This document shows, one piece after another, positions 7,775-15,497 of a stretch of 64,000 nucleotides of DNA. Position 1 is the first letter of the stretch. Each line of letters begins with the position of its first letter. The position numbers were made by a program, and so were the translations under genes. Where the stretch lies: NCBI RefSeq assembly GCF_051433195.1, contig NZ_JBHMFT010000001.1, forward strand, positions 124,001 through 188,000, written 5' to 3'. This stretch comes from Falsiroseomonas sp051433195 (GTDB lineage: Bacteria; Pseudomonadota; Alphaproteobacteria; Acetobacterales; Acetobacteraceae). The notes below the pieces were generated by a model that saw nothing but the letters and a program-made list of their open reading frames with translations, ran no database searches and had not been told where the DNA came from.

Positions 7775-8889
7775 GCGACACCTTCGAGATCTTCCTCGCC
7801 ACCGCGCCCGGCCTGGAGCCCGCGCTGTTCGAGGAGGTGCGCGGCAAGGGTTTCAAGCGACCGAAGGCGGTGCCGGGCGGCGTGGTGATCCAGGGTGGCT
7901 GGCCGGAAGTGTGGCGCGCCAACCTCTGGGTCCGCGGCGCCAGCCGCGTGCTGGCCCGCATCGCGGATTTCCGCGTGGTGCATCTTGCCCAGTTGGACGA
8001 GAAGGCGCGTCGCGTGGACTGGGCCGGCGTGCTGCGGGCCGACGTGCCGTTCCGCGTCGAGGCGTCCTGCGCCAAGTCCCGCATCTACCATTCCGGTGCC
8101 GCCGCCCAGCGCATCGAGACCGCGATTCGCGAAACGCTCGGCGCCCCGATGGCCAATGGGCAGTCCGAGGATGGCGTGCTGGTGCAGGTGCGGCTTGAGA
8201 ACGACCAGTGCACCATCAGCGTCGATACCTCCGGCGAGCCGCTGCACAAGCGCGGCTACAAGCAGGCGGTGAACCCGGCGCCGATGCGGGAGACCATGGC
8301 CTCCCTGTTCCTGCTGTCCTGCGGCTATGACGGCACGGAACCGCTGGTCGACCCGATGTGCGGCGCCGGCACCTTCGTCATCGAGGGCGCCGAGATCGCC
8401 GCGCGGCTGAACCCGGGCCGGTCCCGCGCCTTCGCCTTCGAACAGCTTGCCACCTTCGAGGCCGAGGCCTGGCAGACGATGCGCGCGGTGCGCAGCGGGC
8501 GCGTGCCGGTGGCGCGCTGCCATGGCAGCGACCGCGATGCCGGCGCCATCGAGATGTGCCGCGCCAATGCCGAACGCGCCGGCGTCGCGGACTTCACCGC
8601 GTTCCGCCAGGCGCCGATCAGCGACCTGACGCCGCCGGAGGGGCCGCCTGGGCTGGTCATCGTCAACCCGCCCTATGGTAGCCGGATGGGGGAGGGGACG
8701 GATCTCGTCCCGCTGTACCGCGCCTTCGGCCAGGTGCTGATGAGCCGCTTCGCCGGCTGGCGCGTCGGCCTCGTCACCGCCGACTCCAGGCTGGCACGCG
8801 AAACCCGCCTGCCCTTCCTGCCGCCCGGCGCGCCGGTGCCGCATGGCGGGCTGCGGGTGACGCTGTACCGGACCGGCACGCTGGGCTGA
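7771..8889 (+). CDS. THUMP-domain class I SAM-dependent RNA methyltransferase (RlmL/YpsC-like)
   Basis: A 372-residue protein with an N-terminal ferredoxin-like/THUMP region (IFLATAPGLEPALFEEVRGK, then the RNA-binding VDTSGEPLHKRGYKQ at about 150) and a C-terminal Rossmann methyltransferase. The SAM-binding start is LVDPMCGAGTFVIEGAEIA and the target-base motif is NPPYGSRMG, the N/DPPY signature of N6-adenine or N2-guanine methylases. It corresponds to the N-terminal half of E. coli RlmL (m2G2445 of 23S rRNA) or to YpsC; which nucleotide it modifies cannot be read. The GTG start overlaps the ychF stop (GTGA), so it closes the translation operon. It abuts the convergent lpxXL gene with no spacer. 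Confidence 0.87.
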   Translation: MSDTFEIFLATAPGLEPALFEEVRGKGFKRPKAVPGGVVIQGGWPEVWRANLWVRGASRVLARIADFRVVHLAQLDEKARRVDWAGVLRADVPFRVEASCAKSRIYHSGAAAQRIETAIRETLGAPMANGQSEDGVLVQVRLENDQCTISVDTSGEPLHKRGYKQAVNPAPMRETMASLFLLSCGYDGTEPLVDPMCGAGTFVIEGAEIAARLNPGRSRAFAFEQLATFEAEAWQTMRAVRSGRVPVARCHGSDRDAGAIEMCRANAERAGVADFTAFRQAPISDLTPPEGPPGLVIVNPPYGSRMGEGTDLVPLYRAFGQVLMSRFAGWRVGLVTADSRLARETRLPFLPPGAPVPHGGLRVTLYRTGTLG

Positions 8890-9780
8890 CTACATCCGCC
8901 AGCGGCGGTGCTGCCACAGCCATTGGCCAGGGTACTCCCGGATCCAGCCCTCGACGATGTCGTTCACCTGCTGCGTCGCGGCCTGGATATCCACCTGGCC
9001 CTTGCCGTCGCGCACCAGCTCCACCGCTTCCGTCAGTTCCAGCCGGAAGCGGCCGCCGGGCAGGCGGATGGCGCGGGCGCCGTGGATCGGGCAGTCGAAG
9101 CGCCGCGCCAGGCGGGCGAGGATCGGGATGGCCGTCGCCTCCCGCCCGAAGAAGCGGACCTTGGGACCACTGCCGAAGCGCTGGTCCACCAGCATGCCGA
9201 GGTGCAGGCCCTCATCGAGGGCCTCCATCATGCGGATCGGCGCGGCGGGGCCGGCCGGGATCAGCGCGCCCATCACGCCGCGGCGCAGCGCCAGGATGTC
9301 GCGGGCGACGGCCTGGTTGTTGGGGGTGCGGTACAGTGCGGCGGAGGGCAGGCCGTGGCGCAGTGCGGCGACGGCGGGCAATTCCCAGTTCGCCAGGTGG
9401 GCCGCGAAGATGATGGCGGGCTTCCCGTCATCCCGCAGTGTCTCGAACCGCGCCATGCTGGCCTCGTCCAGCAGGATCCGGCCGGTGTTGGGGCGGGCCG
9501 GGTCGAAGTCCCACAGGTCGCCGAGATGGACGTATTCGCTGGCGGTGCGGCCGAGATTCTCCCAGCTTTCGCGCAGGATCGCGGCGCGTTCGGCGGCGGT
9601 CTTCTCGGGGAAGGCCGCGTCGATGTTCTCCCGCGCGATGCGGTTGGCCGAGGTCAGCGGGCCGAGGGTGCGCGCCACCGCCGCGCCGATCGCCCCGGCA
9701 CGGTCCGGGCCGAGCGCGCGGACCAGGGCGAAGCCGCCACGGACCAGCGCGGCCAGGGCTTCATCCGCGCGGCGACCCAT
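8890..9780 (-). CDS. lpxXL: Lipid A lysophospholipid-type acyltransferase, LpxXL-like
   Basis: A 296-residue member of the LpxL/LpxM (HtrB/MsbB) acyltransferases, which add secondary acyl chains to lipid A at the inner membrane. The catalytic HxxxxE motif is visible as HLANWE (His128, Glu133), followed by the family's GMLVDQRFGSG and VRFFGREA. A weakly hydrophobic N-terminus (ALVRGGFALVRALG) may anchor it. It is the last gene of the acpXL cluster, one base downstream of adh; in Rhizobium the gene in this position, lpxXL, transfers the very-long-chain acyl group from AcpXL to lipid A. I infer the same substrate from synteny; the sequence alone would also fit a C12-C14 enzyme. Confidence 0.82.
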   Translation of the reverse strand: MGRRADEALAALVRGGFALVRALGPDRAGAIGAAVARTLGPLTSANRIARENIDAAFPEKTAAERAAILRESWENLGRTASEYVHLGDLWDFDPARPNTGRILLDEASMARFETLRDDGKPAIIFAAHLANWELPAVAALRHGLPSAALYRTPNNQAVARDILALRRGVMGALIPAGPAAPIRMMEALDEGLHLGMLVDQRFGSGPKVRFFGREATAIPILARLARRFDCPIHGARAIRLPGGRFRLELTEAVELVRDGKGQVDIQAATQQVNDIVEGWIREYPGQWLWQHRRWRM

Positions 9781-9781
9781 C

Positions 9782-10804
9782 TCAGAACTTCACCACGATC
9801 TTCCCGAAGACGCGGCGCGATTCCAGCCGTTCCAGGCCCTCGGTGAAACGCTCCAGCGGCACCACAGTGTCCAGCACCGGCAGGATGCCGCCCGCCATCT
9901 TGCCCAGCGCGTCGCCCACATTGCGCATGGCGCAGCCGAAACTCCCAAAAATGCGGAGCTGGCGCTGGAAGATCATCATCAGGTTGGTCTCGGCCGAGAC
10001 GCCGGAGGTGCTGCCGCAGGTCACCAGCCGCCCGCCCATGCGCAGCGACAGCAGTGACCCGGCCCAGGTGGTGGCGCCGACATGTTCGAACACCACGTCC
10101 ACGCCGCGCTTGCCGGTGACGCGGCGGGCAACGGTGGAGAAGTTCTTCTCGGAATAATTCACCACATGGTCGGCGCCGAGGGCCGCGGCCTTGGCGCATT
10201 TCTCGTCGTCGCCGGCCGTCGCGATGACGGTGCAGCCGATCGCCTTGGCGACGCGGATGGCGAGCGAGCCGATGCCCGAACCCGCCGCCTGGATCAGGAT
10301 GGTCTCGCCCGGCTTCAACTGCGCGTTGTCGAACAGCATGTGCTCGACGGTGCCGAAGGTGACGGTGGAACAGGCGGCCTCCTCGAAGCCCACGCCATCC
10401 GGCACGCGCACCAGCAGCCGTGCCGGGACGTTCGCCAGCTCCCGCGCAAAACCATCGACATGGAAGCCGGCGACGCCGGAGACGTTCTCGCAGAAATTGT
10501 CGCGCCCCTCACGGCAGGCGTCGCAATGCCCGCAGGTGCGCGCGCCATAGGGCACGGCACGGTCGCCGACGCGCCAGCCGGTGACGCCCGGGCCCACGGC
10601 CGCCACCTCGCCGGATGCTTCGGCACCGACCGCCAGCGGCAGCGTGCGCTGCGCGAAGGCCATGCCGCGCCAGCCCCAGACATCGATGTGGTTCAGCGCG
10701 ATGGCACGGATGCGCAACTGCACCTCGCCCTCGCCGGGTGGCGGCGGCGGCTCGATCTCCTCAAGCCGCAGGTCACGGTCGCCATGCAGCCGCAGCGCGC
10801 GCAT
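9782..10804 (-). CDS. Zinc-type alcohol dehydrogenase/reductase of the VLCFA cluster (Adh2XL-like)
   Basis: A 340-residue medium-chain dehydrogenase/reductase. GroES-like N-terminal domain with GAEASGEVAAVGPGV, the structural zinc cysteines in CGHCDACREGRDNFC, and a Rossmann domain with AAGSGIGSLAIRVAKA. The catalytic-zinc position after ALNHID has Asp rather than the classical Cys, as in quinone-oxidoreductase-like members. Its ATG shares one base with the fabF1 stop (TGATG). In rhizobial VLCFA clusters an adh gene lies at this same place; its step in making the long acyl chain (for example an enoyl or keto reduction) is unproven. Function here is inferred from the cluster. Confidence 0.8.
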   Translation of the reverse strand: MRALRLHGDRDLRLEEIEPPPPPGEGEVQLRIRAIALNHIDVWGWRGMAFAQRTLPLAVGAEASGEVAAVGPGVTGWRVGDRAVPYGARTCGHCDACREGRDNFCENVSGVAGFHVDGFARELANVPARLLVRVPDGVGFEEAACSTVTFGTVEHMLFDNAQLKPGETILIQAAGSGIGSLAIRVAKAIGCTVIATAGDDEKCAKAAALGADHVVNYSEKNFSTVARRVTGKRGVDVVFEHVGATTWAGSLLSLRMGGRLVTCGSTSGVSAETNLMMIFQRQLRIFGSFGCAMRNVGDALGKMAGGILPVLDTVVPLERFTEGLERLESRRVFGKIVVKF

Positions 10805-12072
10805 CAGGAGGAAGCTCCACTCAGGACCAGGCACACATTCTGCCCGCCGAACCCGAAGCTGTTCGACAGCACATGCGTCACGCGCGCCTCCCGTGACACG
10901 TTCGGCACCACGTCCAGCGTGATGGCCGGGTCCGGTTCCACATGGTTGATGGTCGGCGGCAGCACCTGGTCGCGGATCGCGAGCAGGCTGAACGCCGCCT
11001 CGATGGCGCCGGAGGCCGAAAGCGTATGGCCGATCATCGACTTGTTGGAGGAGATCGGCGGCGCCGCCTCGCCGAACACGGCGCGCATCGCGAAGTTCTC
11101 CATCTTGTCGTTCTCCGGCGTGCCGGTGCCATGCGCGTTGACGTAGGAGATGTCGGAAGGCGCCAGCCCCGCATCCTCGATCGCGTTGCGCATGGCGCGG
11201 ATCACGGCGCTGCCATCCGGGTTCGACCGGGTGCGATGGAAGCTGTCGGATTTCTCCCCGGCTCCGCGCACCACGCCCAGGATGCGGGCGCCCCGCGCGC
11301 GGGCATGGGCCAGGCTCTCCAGCACCAGGCAGGCGGCGCCCTCGCTCATCACGAAGCCGCCGCGATGCTTCTCGAAGGGGCGGGAGGCGCCGGTCGGGTC
11401 GTCGTTGCGGGTGGACAGGGCCGAAAGAAGGGAGAAGCGGATCAGCGCCTCCGGCTGCACCGTGCCATCGGCGCCGATCGCCAGCACCGCCTGCGTCTCG
11501 CCACGCTGGATCGCCTCGACGCCGAGCTGGATGGCCGAGGCGCCGGTGGCGCAGGCGGTCGTCAAGGCAATCGGGGCACCGGATGTGCCGAAGCGGGCGG
11601 CCAGGTGTTCGCCGACGCTGGCGAAGGCGGCGTGGCGGTACAGGTCGTCCCAGCCCGTCGCCGCCTGGGTCAGCGCCGGGTACAGCGCCGGCGCCGGGGC
11701 CACGCGGCGTGCGAGTTCGAAGCGGTGCGGCCATTCCAGTTCGACCGGCGGCATGCCGAGCATCAGCGGGCCGGGGAAGTGGCCAGGGTCGAAGCCGGCT
11801 TCGGCCAGCGCTTCCTCCGCCACCATCTCCGCCATGCGCATGACGCGCGGCGTCGCCGTCAGCGGCTTGCCGCCCGCTTCCTCCGGCAGGTCCACGGTGC
11901 CGGCGATGGTGGTGCGCAGGTGGTCGGTCGGGAAGCGGGTGATGCGGCGGATGCCGGAGGTGCCGGCGAGCAGCGCCGCCCAGTTGTGCGCCACGCCGAA
12001 GCCGAGCGGCGTGACCAGCCCGAGGCCGGTGACGGCGACGATGGGCCGGCCCCTGTGATCAAGGTCGCTCAA
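10804..12072 (-). CDS. Beta-ketoacyl-ACP synthase II type, catalytic subunit (FabF1XL-like)
   Basis: A 422-residue ketosynthase with an intact Cys-His-His triad: Cys174 (TACATGASAIQLG), His314 (NAHGTGTPEND) and His349 (MIGHTLSASGA), plus the C-terminal SNSFGFGGQN. It condenses malonyl-ACP with a growing acyl chain. The best start is a TTG at 12072 that overlaps the fabF2 stop (TTGA) and gives MSDLDHRGRPIVAVTGLG; no ATG or GTG lies between this and the conserved VTGLGLVTPLG. The neighbouring FabF2 is a degenerate paralogue, so the two probably form a heterodimer for chain extension to C26-C30, by analogy with rhizobial fabF1XL/fabF2XL. Confidence 0.88.
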   Translation of the reverse strand: MSDLDHRGRPIVAVTGLGLVTPLGFGVAHNWAALLAGTSGIRRITRFPTDHLRTTIAGTVDLPEEAGGKPLTATPRVMRMAEMVAEEALAEAGFDPGHFPGPLMLGMPPVELEWPHRFELARRVAPAPALYPALTQAATGWDDLYRHAAFASVGEHLAARFGTSGAPIALTTACATGASAIQLGVEAIQRGETQAVLAIGADGTVQPEALIRFSLLSALSTRNDDPTGASRPFEKHRGGFVMSEGAACLVLESLAHARARGARILGVVRGAGEKSDSFHRTRSNPDGSAVIRAMRNAIEDAGLAPSDISYVNAHGTGTPENDKMENFAMRAVFGEAAPPISSNKSMIGHTLSASGAIEAAFSLLAIRDQVLPPTINHVEPDPAITLDVVPNVSREARVTHVLSNSFGFGGQNVCLVLSGASS

Positions 12073-13262
12073 GCCTGATCCTCCGCCGGGATCGCCCGCA
12101 GATGCGCCAGCGCCTCTCCGCGCCAGGCGCCGAAGCCGGTGACGAGCAGGTCGCGCGGCGCCGTGTCCATCGGAGCCTCCGCCGGCTCCAGCGCGGGCAG
12201 GGTGATGCCCTCGGCCAGCATCAGCGCACCCAGCGCCAAGCTGGCCGGGAAGCCGGCCTCGCAGCCCCAGCCGACGCGGTTGCCGGCGGCGCGCAGCGTC
12301 ACTTCGCGGCCGAGGCCGACCAGGAACGCACGCTCCGCCGCCATCGCGCCGGCGGCCCCGGTGGCGCCGGACAGCACGGTGAGCGGCCCGGGCGGCATGC
12401 CGAGCCGGCCGAAGGCACGGGCCGCAGCATCCGCCGCGGTGTCGCCCTCGTTGCGCCGCGCCTGCTCGCATTCAACGCCCATGATCCGCGCCAGGCCCCG
12501 GGCACCACGCGCCCGCGCGCTCTCCGCCGTCTCCAGCACCAGGAAGGCGCCGAGGGTGGCCGGAATGGCACCAGGTGCGTCATCGCGGGAGAAGACCGGG
12601 GCGAAGCCGGCGCCGTGCCGCAGCAGCCCGGCGGAATGATACAGCACCAGCAAATCCCAGCGCGGCGCCACGAAGCCGCCGCCGACCAGGGCGATCTGCC
12701 CACGCCCCTCCGCCAGCCGCACCGCCGCGATGCGCACCGCGTCGGCGCCCGCCTGTTCCTCCCCCATGAAGGTGCGCGACGCGCCGGTGACGTGGTGGAC
12801 GATGGAGATGTTGCCGGCCAGCAGGTTGGACAACTGCGCCAGGAACAGCGTCGGCCGCAGCCCGCCGGCCAGCAGCGCGTTCAACTGAGTCGCCGCGTCC
12901 GCCGGCGGCAGGCCGGCCAGCGCCGCCAGCACGCTTTCGTCCAGCGCCAGGTCACGTTCGCCGCCGCCGGCCGCGACGATCAGGTCCATGTCGGCGACCA
13001 AGGACCGGGCATTGGCGTCGTCCAGCGCCAGGCCGGCGGCATAGGTGCCAAGGCGCTGCCAGGGCTCCATCTGCCGCTGGTCGCCCTTCTTCGGGATCTG
13101 GCGATCCAGTTCCAGCGCCGGGCCGGGATGGAGCGGGAAGGGGGCGTGGCTGTCGAGGTCCACCGGCGCCGGGGTGGCGGCGGCGAGTGCGGCGCGGTGC
13201 GCCTCCCGCCCCTCGCCGGCCGGGGAGACCAGGCCGATGCCGGTGATCCAGATCTCAGGCAT
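12069..13262 (-). CDS. Degenerate beta-ketoacyl synthase, probable non-catalytic partner (FabF2XL-like)
   Basis: A 397-residue protein with the thiolase fold of ketosynthases (start WITGIGLVSPAGEGREAH, NLLAGNISIVHHVTGASRTF, end LLVTGFGAWRGEALA). By alignment with its downstream neighbour, the catalytic Cys is His157 (HHVTGAS), the first His is Ser298 (VLSGATGAAG) and the second is Trp332 (VGWGCEAG). It therefore cannot perform the normal condensation. In type II polyketide synthases a ketosynthase without its Cys serves as chain-length factor, and the tandem arrangement here suggests the same. It overlaps fabZ by eight bases and fabF1 by four. The name follows rhizobial synteny. Confidence 0.8.
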   Translation of the reverse strand: MPEIWITGIGLVSPAGEGREAHRAALAAATPAPVDLDSHAPFPLHPGPALELDRQIPKKGDQRQMEPWQRLGTYAAGLALDDANARSLVADMDLIVAAGGGERDLALDESVLAALAGLPPADAATQLNALLAGGLRPTLFLAQLSNLLAGNISIVHHVTGASRTFMGEEQAGADAVRIAAVRLAEGRGQIALVGGGFVAPRWDLLVLYHSAGLLRHGAGFAPVFSRDDAPGAIPATLGAFLVLETAESARARGARGLARIMGVECEQARRNEGDTAADAAARAFGRLGMPPGPLTVLSGATGAAGAMAAERAFLVGLGREVTLRAAGNRVGWGCEAGFPASLALGALMLAEGITLPALEPAEAPMDTAPRDLLVTGFGAWRGEALAHLRAIPAEDQA

Positions 13263-13710
13263 AGGCGGGCAGCCCGATGCGCTGGGCGGTTGCCGTCATC
13301 GCCTCCCGCAGCGCCTCGGCCGGGAAGGGCATGATGCGGAAGGTGATCTCGGCATCGGCGATGCGCTTGCCGCCGGCCAGGATGCGGGCCTCCGCGACGG
13401 CATAGCCGGACCCGTCATGGGTGCGCGTGGCCTCCACCCGCAGCGCCGTGCCGGGGCCGACGAAGCCGCGGAAATTGGCGGACTTCACCTTCAGCAGGAA
13501 GGGCATGCGCTGCATCCGCTCGATGGCCAGCAGCAGCCAGCCGGCGGTCTGCGCCATGGTTTCCACCAGCAACACGCCGGGGACGATGGGGTAGCCGGGA
13601 AAGTGGCCCTCGAAGACCGGGCTGGCGTCGGGCACCGTGCTGTCGACCACGATGTGGTCGGCACCGAGCGTCACCACGCGGTCGACCATCTGGAAGTATT
13701 CCAGGCGCAT
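13255..13710 (-). CDS. 3-hydroxyacyl-ACP dehydratase, FabZ-like (VLCFA cluster)
   Basis: A 151-residue hot-dog-fold dehydratase. The active-site helix is clear: FEGHFPGYPIVPGVLLVETM, with catalytic His36 and Glu50. The core is typical FabZ (EYFQMVDRVV, ADAEITFRIMPF). It removes water from 3-hydroxyacyl-ACP during chain elongation. Its 3' end overlaps fabF2 by eight bases, and acpXL ends 32 bases upstream. A housekeeping fabZ normally sits by lpxD/lpxA, so this copy is the dedicated one of the AcpXL pathway. Confidence 0.87.
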   Translation of the reverse strand: MRLEYFQMVDRVVTLGADHIVVDSTVPDASPVFEGHFPGYPIVPGVLLVETMAQTAGWLLLAIERMQRMPFLLKVKSANFRGFVGPGTALRVEATRTHDGSGYAVAEARILAGGKRIADAEITFRIMPFPAEALREAMTATAQRIGLPAYA

Positions 13711-13742
13711 CCGCTGCGTCCCTCAGCCTGGATCGGGGCGCG

Positions 13743-14033
13743 TCAGGCCTTGGCCTGCTTCGCCGCCACCAGTTCCTCGATCCGCTGGGCCAGATTGCCC
13801 ATGACGAAGTACTGCTCGGCCGGGGCGGTGCCGGCGTTCACTTCCTGCGTCCAGGTCTCGACCGGCACCTTGATGCCGAAGGCCTTGTCGATGGCGAAGA
13901 CGATGTCCAGGAAGTCCAGGCTGTCGATGCCCAGGTCGTTGATGACATGCGCGCCCGGCGTGATGGACTCCCGCGCCACTTCGCTGTTCTCGGCGATGAT
14001 ATCGGCAATACGGTCAAAAACCGGGGAGGTCAT
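13743..14033 (-). CDS. acpXL: Acyl carrier protein AcpXL
   Basis: A 96-residue acyl carrier protein; the phosphopantetheine serine is Ser38 in DLGIDSLDFLDIVFAID. It is longer than the about 78-residue AcpP and has the extended C-terminal part (VPVETWTQEVNAG...YFVMGNLAQRIEEL) that characterises AcpXL, the carrier on which the 27-hydroxyoctacosanoyl-type chain is built in rhizobia. It heads the six-gene minus-strand cluster. The promoter should lie in the 129 bp shared with the divergent aminotransferase gene. Confidence 0.9.
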   Translation of the reverse strand: MTSPVFDRIADIIAENSEVARESITPGAHVINDLGIDSLDFLDIVFAIDKAFGIKVPVETWTQEVNAGTAPAEQYFVMGNLAQRIEELVAAKQAKA

Positions 14034-14162
14034 GGGGAGCAGGCTCCGGGGCGGCGGCGGGACAAGCGCGCCTCATCGCGCGATCCGGCCGCCCTGTCCA
14101 GAGCGCGCGGCCTTCGCCATGATGCCCGGCCTTCCCGACGACCGGCCCCGAGGAGTTCCGCC

Positions 14163-15497
14163 ATGGCCCCGCTCGACGCCCCCGCCCCGCGCAACACGGA
14201 CCTGGACGCCGCGCTGGCCGAAGCCCGGGAGGCCTATGCCGCCGCCCGCCCCAACAGCGCCGCAGCCTACGCCCGGGCGCGGCAGGTGATGCCCGGGGGC
14301 AATACGCGGTCCACCCTGCACTACTCGCCCTTCCCGACGGCGATGGAGAGCGGCCAGGGCTGCCACCTGCGGGATATCGACGGGCACGACTACCTGGACC
14401 TCTGCGGCGAATACACCGCCGGCCTGTTCGGCCATTCCGAGCCCCGCATCATCAAGGCCCTGGAGGCCGCCATCGGCCGTGGCCTGAACCTGGCGGCGGC
14501 GGGGGAACGGGAGGCCGCCTTCGCCGCCATCCTCTGCGCCCGGTTTCCCTCGGTGGAGCTGGTGCGCTTCACCAACAGCGGGACCGAGGCGAACCTGATG
14601 GCGCTGTCCGCCGCCCGCGCCTTCACCGGCCGGTCCAAGGTGCTCGCCATGCAGGGCGGCTACCATGGCGGGCAGTTGACCTTCATCGGCGGCACCCACC
14701 ACGCCGTGAACGCGCCCTTCCCGGTCGTGCTGGCCCGCTACAACGACACGGATGGCGCGCTGGCGCTGATCCGCGAACATGCGGCGGACCTGGCCTGCAT
14801 CCTGCTGGAGCCGATGCTGGGCAGCGGCGGCTGCATCCCGGCCAGCCACGAATTCCTGGCGGCGCTGCGCCAGGCCGCGACGGAACACGGGATCGTCCTG
14901 ACCTTCGACGAGGTGATGACCAGCCGCCACACCGCCGGCGGCCTGCAGCAGTTGCACGGCATCCTGCCGGACCTGACGACGCTCGGGAAATACATCGCCG
15001 GCGGCATGTCCTTCGGCGCCTTCGGCGGCCGGGCGGACATCATGTCGGTCTACGACCCGGCGCATCCCAAGGCGTTGCCGCATGGCGGCACCTTCAACAA
15101 CAACGTACTGTCGATGTCCGCCGGCCTGGTGGCGATGGGCGAGATCTTCGACGCGGAGGCGGCCGAGGCGCTGCGCGCCCGTGGCGACGCGCTGCGGGAG
15201 GCGCTGAACGCGATCGCCACCCGGCATCGCGTGGCGCTGCAATTCACCGGCATCGGCAGCATGATCCAGCCGCATTTCCGCGCGGGCCCGATCGAGCGTC
15301 CCTACGATTCGACGCCGGGGGAGGAGGCGCTGCGCGAGCTGTTCTTCCTCGACCTGATGCGGGACGGAATCTACCTGGCACGCCGCGGCATGGTGGCGCT
15401 GAGCCTGCCGGTGGGGGAGGCGGAGACGACGCGCTTCCTGGCGGTGGTGGAGGGCTTCTGCGCCTCCCGCCGCCCGTTGCTCGAGGCTACCGCATAG
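14163..15497 (+). CDS. Class III PLP-dependent aminotransferase, glutamate-1-semialdehyde aminomutase-like
   Basis: A 444-residue fold-type I PLP enzyme close to HemL-type class III aminotransferases. Motifs: MPGGNTRSTLHYSP, the dehydrogenase-like DYLDLCGEYTAGLFGHSEP, RFTNSGTEANLMALSAARAF, YHGGQLT, the Asp of TFDEVMTSR and the Schiff-base lysine in TTLGKYIAGGMSFGAFGG. True HemL enzymes share this layout, but the N-terminus and many details fit the broad aspartate aminotransferase family subgroup, so the substrate is unknown. The ATG at 14163 is chosen because the upstream frame has no conserved sequence; AGGAG stands at 14151. It converges with and overlaps the FAD oxidase gene by 11 bases. 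Confidence 0.82.
   Translation: MAPLDAPAPRNTDLDAALAEAREAYAAARPNSAAAYARARQVMPGGNTRSTLHYSPFPTAMESGQGCHLRDIDGHDYLDLCGEYTAGLFGHSEPRIIKALEAAIGRGLNLAAAGEREAAFAAILCARFPSVELVRFTNSGTEANLMALSAARAFTGRSKVLAMQGGYHGGQLTFIGGTHHAVNAPFPVVLARYNDTDGALALIREHAADLACILLEPMLGSGGCIPASHEFLAALRQAATEHGIVLTFDEVMTSRHTAGGLQQLHGILPDLTTLGKYIAGGMSFGAFGGRADIMSVYDPAHPKALPHGGTFNNNVLSMSAGLVAMGEIFDAEAAEALRARGDALREALNAIATRHRVALQFTGIGSMIQPHFRAGPIERPYDSTPGEEALRELFFLDLMRDGIYLARRGMVALSLPVGEAETTRFLAVVEGFCASRRPLLEATA

Noticed and set aside
9782..11734. A 650-residue open frame covering adh and most of fabF1
   Set aside because: Only the last 340 residues, from 10804, are the dehydrogenase; the rest is out of frame with FabF1, which has its own intact reading frame.
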